A stretch of DNA of 64,000 nt. It comes from Ardenticatenales bacterium (GTDB lineage Bacteria > Chloroflexota > Anaerolineae > Promineifilales > Promineifilaceae). Position numbers and translations under genes: made by a program. Positions 56,323 to 64,000 of the stretch are shown one piece after another (position 1 is the stretch's first letter; each line of letters begins with the position of its first letter). The stretch is from the NCBI GenBank assembly GCA_020634515.1, contig JACKBL010000004.1:565096-629095 (forward strand). Direction: 5' to 3'. Under the pieces are notes generated by a model. It ran no database searches. It was given only the letters and a program-made list of their open reading frames with translations, and was not told where the DNA came from.

Positions 56323-56742
56323 TACACCCTCGCTACAGGGCGACGCACTTGCGCAAAGCGCCGGTGCGTCGCCCCATTTGCCCCACTCTCCTGACATCCT
56401 CCCCCCGGCTGGTACTGCTCTCTCAGGGCGTAGTACACATTTCCCCCTACATAGTGAATCCCAGTTTACAAAATCCCTGTGCGGATCACGGTACCTTTCT
56501 TGTATTGCCGTAAGCAATCCTCCTGTAAACCGGAGTACCTGATTGCAAAAACGGCCACCTGGGTGAGAGAAAGTGACCATCGTCAGCATCCTTCCACAGC
56601 CAGGTCATGCACCAACCCATCTCCAATTTACCCAGGTCAACCAGAATGGCATCGATTCCGTGACGGCCTTAACTATCCTTCATTCACGCAGAGCCGTCTT
56701 CATCCTGAAATAGTCACCCTTCACCTCTCGGGAATTGAAACA
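56323..56742. other. 420-bp region between the two giant genes
   Basis: Starts with the hairpin GGGCGACGCAC (56338-56348) / GTGCGTCGCCC (56364-56374), a probable transcript end without a T-run. Then comes TAGTACACATTTCCCCCTA (56431-56449), homologous to the leader of gene 1. The frame of gene 2 stays open back to 56479, but the signal peptide supports the start at 56743. Confidence 0.6.
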
Positions 56743-59700
56743 ATGCATAGGTATTTATTGCGAACCATCCTCTTTGTCGTCCTGGCCGCGACCTGCCTGG
56801 GATTGGCGCAATCCGCCGCGTCTCAGGATGCCGCGCCCGAAGTCTCTCCCGTTATCACCATCGTCTCTCCCACGTCGGGGCAAGTCATCGACACCGCCCA
56901 CGTTGAAGTAAACTTCAGCGTCAGCAACTTCCTCATCGGTCCCTGGGACTTCCCCCATGTGGCCTTCTTCCTGGATGACAACCCCAAGCCGTTCACCTTT
57001 TACAATGGCAGCGATAACGCCGCGTTTGGCAACAGAACCGTTTTCAGCGGCTTTGCGCCCACGGCGGCGGCTACCTGGATCAACTACACGACCCTGCGCT
57101 TCAACAATCTCTCAAATGGCGCGCACACCGTCACCGCCAATCTGACCGACGCCCAGGGCAACCTGCTGCAAAACCCCAATGCCATCTTCACCGTCACTTT
57201 CACTGTAGACCAGTCCCCTGACAATGTTGCCCTCCCCAATGGCCTTGTCTTCGTCAAAGAACAGTTTAATCCGCCCGTTCCCCCGCCCAACGCGGCTCCG
57301 GGCATGGGGCGTGTCTTTAACAACAACCCGCCCGCTGTCGGCGATCTCTATCTGCTCACTCCAGTATCCGCCAATGGCACGCTGTATCAACTCACGGACG
57401 TGGCGGATTCCGGCGGCGGGGTCGTCGATCCGGAGGTTTCCTACGACGGGGAGCGCGTTTTGTTTTCCATGCGCCAATCCACCCTGGATAGCTGGCACAT
57501 TTGGGAAATGAACCTGGATGGCAGCAATCTGCATCAGATCACGTTCGACCCGCCGCATCTGGTTGTCAATGACCAGGACCCGGAATATCTGCCGGACGGG
57601 CGCATCATCTTCGCCAGCGACCGTCTAAAACAGCGGGAGACAAAGCCGTATGATCAGGCCATCACCACGCAGTTGTACATCGTCCACGCTGATGGCAGCA
57701 ACCTGCACCAGGTAGACTACAACGCCAACTTCGACATCAATCCGCAGGTTGCCCGTGATGGCCGCATTCTCTTCGACCGTTGGGACCATCTCCATTTTAT
57801 GCGCAATATGTTTTCGCTCTGGCGCATGAATCAGGATGGTACGAACGGTTTCGTTAACTATGGCGGCGTTTCTCCCCGCTTCGACCAGCAGGGCGGCGAA
57901 AATGCCAATGCCCTTGAGAGTCGCGAACTTTCTACCGGTGAAATGGTGGGCATCTTCACCAACCGGGAATCGTTGGCGGGCAAGATGGGCATTTTTGATA
58001 CGCGCAGCCCCAGCCAGGAAAATCTTCCCTTCCCGCTGATGATCGGTCCCGATGGGCTGTACCGCACGCCCTACCCCCTCACAGATAGCAAACTCATCTA
58101 CGGCTACACCCCCAGCACCGACCCGCTGCACAACGGATTCGGCCTGTACACGATGCAGTTGACGCCCGAATACGTGTTGGTAGATGACACCACTGTTTCT
58201 ACGGCGCCTGGTCCAGACGTCGATCCCGCTTTTCGCACCTACAACATCAATCTGGCGAATGCCGGACGCATCTACCTGGAAGTGAGTGGGGTAGCCGAGG
58301 ACAATGGGGCGAATCCGCCGGATCGCGCCTGGGTATCGGTTGACGGCATCGTTTACGATGGCGGCTCACAGGATATTGAGCGAAAGCTAGATGGCTCTCT
58401 CACCTTTGGCGCACCATACAGCTATCGGGTCGATATTGATCTGCCGGCAGGCCAGCACACCATCAACATAGCCACGGACGCCACGCCCACGATCACCCAT
58501 GTCCGCATTGTGCGCGCTATCACGGCTACGAATCACACCGTTCTCTACGATGACCCGAACACGAACGAAGTCTCCCCTATTCCCGTGCGCGTGCGCAATT
58601 TGCCCCCTGCTTACACCAGCCACACCAATCCCAGTCTGAACTGGGGGACAATTGTCGTGCGCGACATCAGTCTGCGCGGCGATTACCGCCAGGCCAACTA
58701 TGAAGACGCGGGCGGCGATCCCGACTATCCTTATCACATGGACCTGAACCAGATTCAGGGGCTGCGTATCAAGCAGAGTTTGCCACGCCACAATGAAATG
58801 GAAGACATGCTGGTCGGGTCAACGTTTTTTGATCCCGTGCGTGTGGTGGGCGTGGCGACGGCTAATGAAACGGGCACGACGGCATTTCAGGTGCTTGCCG
58901 GCACGACGGTTGCCTGGGACCTGATCGATCTGAATGGCGCAGCGATGGCACACGAGCGTGTCTGGAGCTGGGTGCAACCGGGAGAGTCCCGTTCCTGTGA
59001 TGGCTGCCATGTGGGTGCTTTCCCGTATGTCGAGCGTCCAATTGACGTAATCCCGCCCGCGCAGGATTTGCGGCAGCGGGGTGAAATATACAGCTTCGTG
59101 GACCAGGTGCTGCCCATCTTCCAGCAAAAATGCGCGGCCTGCCATACGGGGGGGAACCCGGACGGAAACCTGAACTTACAAGGAAATCGGGCGACCTTTG
59201 AGGCGCTAACCATCCTTGTACCGGAGCGCACACCAACACAGTATGTCAGCAATGGAGATGCGCGCTTCAGTTTCCTCTTCCAACTGCTGACAGGGGATAC
59301 AGACACGAATCCGCTGTTTGCGCCGCGTCTACAGGAAGTGAACAACTCTTATGATCACACGACACTGCTCAACGGCAGTGAGTTGTATGAAGTCGCTACA
59401 TGGATAGATGTGGGGGCGGGTTTTGCTTATTTGCCGCGTGGGGTAGCGATGGGGCCGCCACGTGTCGTGAGCGTGTTGCCGGCAAATGGCGCAACCAACA
59501 TCAAGCGTAACACAGGCGTCGCCGTCCATTTCAGCGCCCCCATCGACCGGGCCACCGTAGATAGCTCCTCCTTCGTTCTGCAAAAGATCGGCGGCGATAC
59601 CGTTTCCGGCACATGGGAATGGAACAACAACGACGACCTCTTCTTCCGCCCGGATAGCAATCTGTCCACAGGGGATTACCAGTTGACGATCTCCACCGCT

Positions 59701-62700
59701 GTACAAGACATCAAGGAGTTCACCACTGGGTTGGAATTGGCCGCGCCTTTTGTGAGTTCGTTTACCGTGGCATATGGCACAGACGAGACACCCCCAGAAA
59801 CGGCGGAACTGCTCCCTGGCGGTGACAGCATCAATGCGTTCGCGCCGGTAACCGTGCGCTTTACGGAAGCCATTGCCCCAAGCAGCATCACGGACAACAG
59901 CCTGACGGTGACGGATGGCAACGGCTTCTTTGTGGATGGTCGCGTCTACGTCAGCGCCGACGGTCTGGAGTTGAACTGGTTCCCCTGGACGGCGTTTACG
60001 ACAGGGGAGACGTATGAAGTAAGCTTGCGCAACGAAATTCATGATCTGGCCGGCAACAGCCTGACGCCGCTGAATTATTCGTTCACGATTGCCACGGCGT
60101 CAACGCCGCAGCACCATAGCCAGTTGGCGGCGCTGCCGACGAATCATGATCCGAAGCGGATGGCAGTGAATCATGCCGGCACGGAACTCCTCCTCGCCAC
60201 CGACTACGACAACATCATCACCCGCTACGACATTGCCACCTGGCAGGTTCTGGACAATTACGACATTGGCCCGGGAACAGATCCCCGCGACGTCGTCTAC
60301 GCCCCGGATGACCAGACCGCCTATGTCCTCAACCCAGGCAACAAGACCCTCAAATTCCTGGACATCAATGACGGCGTGGTACAGTCGGTGTCCGGTTTCC
60401 TGAACCCGGATCGTCTGCTCGTCAATCATGCCGGCACGCGCCTCTACGTCAGCGATATTGGCGGAGCCGGTTACATCCACGAAGTGGACATCGTCGTCGG
60501 CAGCCCCACCTACGGAACCATCATCAACTCATTCAACCTCGGGCGCACCCCCTCCCCCCCCGCCATCAGCCCCGACGACACCACCCTCTACTACGGCTCC
60601 AGCTTCGCCTTCAACATCTTTGACATCGCCTCCGGCAGCAACGTCAAAAGCATTTACATTCCCTACGGCACAGTTGGCGAAGTCGTCCTCACCCCCGACG
60701 GACGCGCCGCCCTCGCCCCATCCACCAGCAACCAATCCCTACGCTACATTGACCTGATCATAGGACAAGACCGCGGCGACATCCTTCTCCCCGACGACCC
60801 CGATCATCTTGCCCTCAACCCCGCCGGCACCTTCCTCTACCTGGTAAACCGCGGCACCCAGGCTATATCCGTCATGGATATGGCAACCTTGCAGGTGGTG
60901 GCCACCATGCCCACCCCCATCATCAACGGCACCTTTGTCCAGGACCTGGAAGTCAGCCCCAACAACAACACCATCTTCGCCGTGGCCGGCGGCATCGCCA
61001 CGGAACTCACCGTCTACGCGCTCGGCGACCCCAACGACCATACGCCGCCTACGCGCACCGGCGTCGTGCCCCCGGCCAATGCCATAGACATTCCCGTCTA
61101 TGCCCCCATCCGCGCCAGTTTCTCCGAGGCACTCGACCGCATCTCCGTCAACAACAGCACCGTCTGGCTCGAAGCCAATGACACCGCCATCGACGGCAAC
61201 CTCGCACTCAGCCTGGATAACCGCACCGCATCTTTTGCTCCGGGCACACTGATGCAGACGGGGACGCTGCACACACTGCATCTGGATCAATCTCTAGCCG
61301 ACCTGGCGGGCAACCCGCTGGGCGTGGACCAGGACACCACCTTCGTCACAGCCGCCACGCACGATCCCGGCACGCTGAGCCAACTGGATACACCCTTCTC
61401 CAGCAACGGCAGTCGCGGTCTGGCCATCTCCCCGGATGGCTCCCTGCTCGCCGTTTCCAATCGCTTCCAAAACAGCATCAGCCTGCTCGATCCGCAAACC
61501 ATGCAGCCGGTGATGGACAGCATCGCCACCGGCAGTTCCGGGCCGCGCGGCCTCGCCTTCAACAGCGACGGCAGCCGCCTCTACGTCGTCCACAACTCCG
61601 GCAACACCCTGGTGGAAATCGACGTCGCCGGCGGACAAGTGCTGCGCACCATCGCCAACGTCGCGGGCAACGAGGAAGTCGTCATCAGCCCTGATGGTCT
61701 CACCGCGTACACCAGCGGCTACAACAGCCACATCTTCAACGAGATCGACCTGACAACCGGTCAGGTAACAACACCTCTGGGCCTCGTCTCCCGCGCCGGT
61801 CGTCCCGCCTACGCGCCCAACGGCACGCTCTACTTAACCACCAACGACACGCTCTGGCGGCAAAACAGCGACGGAACCTGGACAGCCATCCCCACGGGCA
61901 GCTCCTACACCATCGACGTAGGCTTCAGCGCCGACAGCCATTACGCCTTCCTGGCGGAAACCTGGCGCGATGCCCTCATGGTCGTGGACCTGACGACGGA
62001 TACCGTGCTACTGGAAATCCCCCTCGACGATGAGCCACGCCAGATCGCGCAAAGCGCCGACTACCGCTACCTCTTCGTCACCAACAAAAGTGCCGGCACA
62101 ATTCAAGTCGTAGACACCCTCACACTGGCAATCGTCGAAGAAGCAACACTCGCTGACTCGCAAATGATGGCCGCCGCCTGGGACAGCACGCACGCCCGCC
62201 TCTTCGTTAGCGACGTAAACACAAACCAGATTATCGGTTTCGAGATAGATTACGTTGCGCCGCCCCCGAACATCTACGACGACAGCAGCTACAACATCCA
62301 ATACGGCGACTGGTACGGCGGCAACGACGCCAACGCCTACGGCGGCGGCTATCGTGCTTCGCAAACGGCAAACGAGTGGCTGGTGTACAAAACCGGCGTC
62401 ACCAATGCGTTCAGCCTGCTCACCTATCGCGGACCCAACCAGGGCAAAGCGTACGTGATGGTCGATGGCGCTGTCGTCGGCGCCCTGGACCTCTACGCCG
62501 CCGCCCCCGCCTATGAAACGGAAACATTCAGCGACTTGAGCATGGCGCAGCACACCATCGTCATCATCGCCGCCGGGCAGAAAAACCCCAGTTCCAGCGG
62601 CTACGAGGCGCGGGTGGATGGCTTCGTCGTGAATGGACAAACGATTGACGACAGCTCGCTCAGCGTCATCGTCAAAGGCTGGAGCGGCCTGTCCGCTCCC

Positions 62701-63003
62701 TGGGCCAGCAACGGCGGCCTGCGCATGTCCACGTCACCCGGCAGCACGGCCACGTTCGTCGTCAACGGCGATAGCTTCACCTGGACCACCGTTCATTGCC
62801 CCATGTGCGGCAAAGCCAAGATCAGCGTCGATGGCGTGGATGTGTCCACACGCGACCTGTACAACGCCGCCTGGCAGGTGCAGCAGCAGGAAGCGTTCAC
62901 CGGTCTGGGTCCCGGCAGCCACACAGTAACGATCACCATCCTCAGCAGCAAGAACCCGGCTTCCTCCGGCACGCTGGTGATTGTGGACAGCATCACCTAC
63001 TAA
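56743..63003 (+). CDS. Giant secreted di-heme multi-propeller protein (HzsA-related), copy 2
   Basis: 2086 residues from ATG 56743 (MHRYLLRTILFVVLAATCLG, signal peptide). It is a paralogue of copy 1. The two haem motifs fall at exactly the same residue numbers (Cys752 in RSCDGCH, Cys797 in QKCAACH), so the first 800 residues have no net length change. This also supports both chosen starts. After the Big_5 domains it has one long propeller/Big_5 module (from about 60109) instead of four. The last short propeller (near 61375) and two C-terminal sandwich domains follow, with the same KNPSSSGYEARVDGFVV and CPMCGKAKISVDGV elements. Function unknown; probably a surface electron-transfer or binding protein. 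It may share a regulator with copy 1. Confidence 0.82.
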   Translation: MHRYLLRTILFVVLAATCLGLAQSAASQDAAPEVSPVITIVSPTSGQVIDTAHVEVNFSVSNFLIGPWDFPHVAFFLDDNPKPFTFYNGSDNAAFGNRTVFSGFAPTAAATWINYTTLRFNNLSNGAHTVTANLTDAQGNLLQNPNAIFTVTFTVDQSPDNVALPNGLVFVKEQFNPPVPPPNAAPGMGRVFNNNPPAVGDLYLLTPVSANGTLYQLTDVADSGGGVVDPEVSYDGERVLFSMRQSTLDSWHIWEMNLDGSNLHQITFDPPHLVVNDQDPEYLPDGRIIFASDRLKQRETKPYDQAITTQLYIVHADGSNLHQVDYNANFDINPQVARDGRILFDRWDHLHFMRNMFSLWRMNQDGTNGFVNYGGVSPRFDQQGGENANALESRELSTGEMVGIFTNRESLAGKMGIFDTRSPSQENLPFPLMIGPDGLYRTPYPLTDSKLIYGYTPSTDPLHNGFGLYTMQLTPEYVLVDDTTVSTAPGPDVDPAFRTYNINLANAGRIYLEVSGVAEDNGANPPDRAWVSVDGIVYDGGSQDIERKLDGSLTFGAPYSYRVDIDLPAGQHTINIATDATPTITHVRIVRAITATNHTVLYDDPNTNEVSPIPVRVRNLPPAYTSHTNPSLNWGTIVVRDISLRGDYRQANYEDAGGDPDYPYHMDLNQIQGLRIKQSLPRHNEMEDMLVGSTFFDPVRVVGVATANETGTTAFQVLAGTTVAWDLIDLNGAAMAHERVWSWVQPGESRSCDGCHVGAFPYVERPIDVIPPAQDLRQRGEIYSFVDQVLPIFQQKCAACHTGGNPDGNLNLQGNRATFEALTILVPERTPTQYVSNGDARFSFLFQLLTGDTDTNPLFAPRLQEVNNSYDHTTLLNGSELYEVATWIDVGAGFAYLPRGVAMGPPRVVSVLPANGATNIKRNTGVAVHFSAPIDRATVDSSSFVLQKIGGDTVSGTWEWNNNDDLFFRPDSNLSTGDYQLTISTAVQDIKEFTTGLELAAPFVSSFTVAYGTDETPPETAELLPGGDSINAFAPVTVRFTEAIAPSSITDNSLTVTDGNGFFVDGRVYVSADGLELNWFPWTAFTTGETYEVSLRNEIHDLAGNSLTPLNYSFTIATASTPQHHSQLAALPTNHDPKRMAVNHAGTELLLATDYDNIITRYDIATWQVLDNYDIGPGTDPRDVVYAPDDQTAYVLNPGNKTLKFLDINDGVVQSVSGFLNPDRLLVNHAGTRLYVSDIGGAGYIHEVDIVVGSPTYGTIINSFNLGRTPSPPAISPDDTTLYYGSSFAFNIFDIASGSNVKSIYIPYGTVGEVVLTPDGRAALAPSTSNQSLRYIDLIIGQDRGDILLPDDPDHLALNPAGTFLYLVNRGTQAISVMDMATLQVVATMPTPIINGTFVQDLEVSPNNNTIFAVAGGIATELTVYALGDPNDHTPPTRTGVVPPANAIDIPVYAPIRASFSEALDRISVNNSTVWLEANDTAIDGNLALSLDNRTASFAPGTLMQTGTLHTLHLDQSLADLAGNPLGVDQDTTFVTAATHDPGTLSQLDTPFSSNGSRGLAISPDGSLLAVSNRFQNSISLLDPQTMQPVMDSIATGSSGPRGLAFNSDGSRLYVVHNSGNTLVEIDVAGGQVLRTIANVAGNEEVVISPDGLTAYTSGYNSHIFNEIDLTTGQVTTPLGLVSRAGRPAYAPNGTLYLTTNDTLWRQNSDGTWTAIPTGSSYTIDVGFSADSHYAFLAETWRDALMVVDLTTDTVLLEIPLDDEPRQIAQSADYRYLFVTNKSAGTIQVVDTLTLAIVEEATLADSQMMAAAWDSTHARLFVSDVNTNQIIGFEIDYVAPPPNIYDDSSYNIQYGDWYGGNDANAYGGGYRASQTANEWLVYKTGVTNAFSLLTYRGPNQGKAYVMVDGAVVGALDLYAAAPAYETETFSDLSMAQHTIVIIAAGQKNPSSSGYEARVDGFVVNGQTIDDSSLSVIVKGWSGLSAPWASNGGLRMSTSPGSTATFVVNGDSFTWTTVHCPMCGKAKISVDGVDVSTRDLYNAAWQVQQQEAFTGLGPGSHTVTITILSSKNPASSGTLVIVDSITY

Positions 63004-63015
63004 TCCCCCGAGGCA

Positions 63016-63046
63016 GGTGCGGCGCACTCTTCAAGTGTGCCGCACC
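63016..63046. terminator. Hairpin between convergent giant gene 2 and kinase gene
   Basis: GGTGCGGCGCACT (63016-63028) pairs with AGTGTGCCGCACC (63034-63046) through a 5-base loop, with one G-T type mismatch. It overlaps the last codons of the kinase gene. Confidence 0.6.
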
Positions 63047-63939
63047 GACACATCACGCAGTAGCTGGGCCACGGCCACGGCGGATTCCCAGCCGTGGCCG
63101 TGGTCTTCATAGCTCCACCAGGCGGACAGCACCGCCTGCGCCACGCCCCACCCCACGATTTTTTCCCGCGAAAAACCGAAAAACTCCGCCAGCAAGTCCA
63201 CGCGCCGCGCCAGCACGCGCCGGGGCTGTGGATAGGCCAACAGCCGCGGCAACGGATTCCGCAGCAGCGCGCCCACCTCGTAAGCCGGCTCGCCGACCAC
63301 GCCTTTGGGGTCCAGCGCCAGCCACGGCTGCCGCCGCGCCCGCAAGATGTTGTCATGATGCAAATCGCCATGCAGGAGAACAGGCAGGTCAGCAGCGACG
63401 GCCATTTCCGCGTACCAGGATTCGGCGAAGGCCACCAGGTCGGCGGGGAAAGGACCGGGGCCGCCGGCAAAGGTGTTTCGTAAACGCGCCAACCCCGCGC
63501 CCCACTTCATCGTGGTGGGAAAAGTATGGTCAGGGAGCGGCGGCTGCCACAACTGCCGCATCACGTCGGCGGCAATGCGCGTGGCGGCCTCGTCGTCCGT
63601 CACCCCGGTCAGTGGCGTGCCGGGGCGCAGTCGCTCCAACAACAGCACCCCCCAGTCGGTGTCCGCATCTAGCAGGCGCACGATGCCGCGCCCGCCGTAG
63701 CAGCGCAGGGCGGCGATCTCCGTGAACATTTCCGGATTGGGTGGGCCGGCTTTGAGGACGAGTTCCACGCCATCGGCGCGGCGGGCGGGGGCAACGTAGT
63801 TGTAAGAGAGGTTGGGGAACGGCGGGGCGATCTCCAGCGACCAGCGGCGGGCGCAGCGGGCCAGGAGCGCGGGCAGGTCGGCCAGCCAGGCCTCACCATG
63901 CGCGCCGTAGAGTTCGCGGATCGTGCGGCAGAATGACAT
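63031..63939 (-). CDS. Aminoglycoside/hydroxyurea antibiotic kinase family (APH(6)-like)
   Basis: 302 residues from ATG 63939 (MSFCRTIRELYGAHGEAWLA); the frame extends 14 codons further. Kinase-like fold: LSYNYVAPA, VELVLKAGPP (the ATP-site Lys), VRLLDADTDWGVLLLERLRPG, HGDLHHDNIL (about 190-199, catalytic Asp) and LALDPKGVVGEPAYEVGALLRNP (metal Asp). The DPKGxxGxPAYE block is typical of the streptomycin/hydroxyurea kinase family. Chromosomal members are often of unknown substrate, so resistance should not be assumed. It converges with the second giant gene. Confidence 0.85.
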   Translation of the reverse strand: MSFCRTIRELYGAHGEAWLADLPALLARCARRWSLEIAPPFPNLSYNYVAPARRADGVELVLKAGPPNPEMFTEIAALRCYGGRGIVRLLDADTDWGVLLLERLRPGTPLTGVTDDEAATRIAADVMRQLWQPPLPDHTFPTTMKWGAGLARLRNTFAGGPGPFPADLVAFAESWYAEMAVAADLPVLLHGDLHHDNILRARRQPWLALDPKGVVGEPAYEVGALLRNPLPRLLAYPQPRRVLARRVDLLAEFFGFSREKIVGWGVAQAVLSAWWSYEDHGHGWESAVAVAQLLRDVSVRHT

Positions 63940-64000
63940 GATGTTTCGTGCCTTGGCAGGGGGTATTGCGCCTCTGGACAAGGGGATGATCCCCCTCGCC

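Larger units (their letters stand above)
3920..62098. repeat. Highly iterated palindrome TGCCGGCA (about 73 copies)
   Basis: Starts read by eye include 3920, 4390, 5569, 6751, 7269, 10831, 13545, 15017, 16880, 20167, 20368, 22075, 22971, 24824, 27578, 29729, 30665, 32318, 33715, 34424, 36113, 39342, 43302, 45934, 50462, 52245, 53495, 60174 and 62091. Many are extended to ATGCCGGCAT. Copies lie in genes of both strands and in gaps, about one per 0.9 kb. None was seen at 1-3.9 kb, 10.9-13.5 kb or 46-49 kb. If G+C is near 60 percent, base composition predicts about 2. The 6-base core GCCGGC without the outer T and A is far less striking. Confidence 0.85.

Overview
The window is a G+C-rich bacterial chromosome segment that most resembles Chloroflexota (Anaerolineae-like). 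This placement is inferred from style, not from a marker gene: lipoproteins with long Thr/Pro linkers, a secreted repeat protein ending in a YLPVFARR-type tail, very large TPR and beta-propeller proteins, and a class III fructose-1,6-bisphosphatase. I saw no rRNA, tRNA, CRISPR array, transposase, integrase or phage gene.

Layout. 1-8.4 kb: 3' part of an ADP-forming acyl-CoA synthetase, a membrane-anchored propeller protein, a VOC protein, an SRAP (YedK/HMCES) protein, a small zinc-ribbon protein, a short class III CoA-transferase and a secreted repeat protein. 8.4-17 kb: a DUF885 lipoprotein divergent from class III FBPase, a small membrane protein, an MBL-fold/rhodanese enzyme with a tiny Arg-rich membrane peptide upstream, a di-heme peroxidase and an orphan MbtH-like protein. 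17-25.4 kb: one 2759-residue STAND-type NTPase with about 60 consecutive TPR units. 26.4-32.5 kb: an FtsZ-like protein with an altered nucleotide signature, an M23 peptidase fused to a TIM-barrel-like domain, a DUF6958 protein, a DUF3307 membrane protein and ribosomal protein S1. 32.7-38.3 kb: rpe, tkt, a short-chain dehydrogenase, a phasin and gluconokinase. 38.5-45.2 kb: a second M23 lipoprotein and a phosphonate-type ABC transporter (phnD, phnC and a double-length phnE fusion). 46.3-63 kb: two tandem giant secreted di-heme, multi-propeller (HzsA-like) proteins, followed by a convergent antibiotic-kinase family gene.

How genes work together. FBPase, transketolase, ribulose-phosphate epimerase and gluconokinase cover gluconeogenic and pentose-phosphate steps. 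The acyl-CoA synthetase, CoA-transferase, 3-hydroxyacyl-CoA-type dehydrogenase and phasin point to acyl-CoA and probably polyhydroxyalkanoate metabolism, although no PHA synthase is here. phnD-phnC-phnE is one import system, with a terminator-like hairpin after the binding-protein gene. The two giant propeller cytochromes are tandem paralogues that differ mainly in the number of about 1.25-kb repeat modules.

Most unusual signal. The 8-bp palindrome TGCCGGCA occurs about 73 times by my eye count, against about 2 expected from base composition. At many copies the top strand switches abruptly from G/T-rich on the left to C/A-rich on the right, whichever strand is coding. I know of no described system that explains this. 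Several other dispersed intergenic repeat families are present as well.
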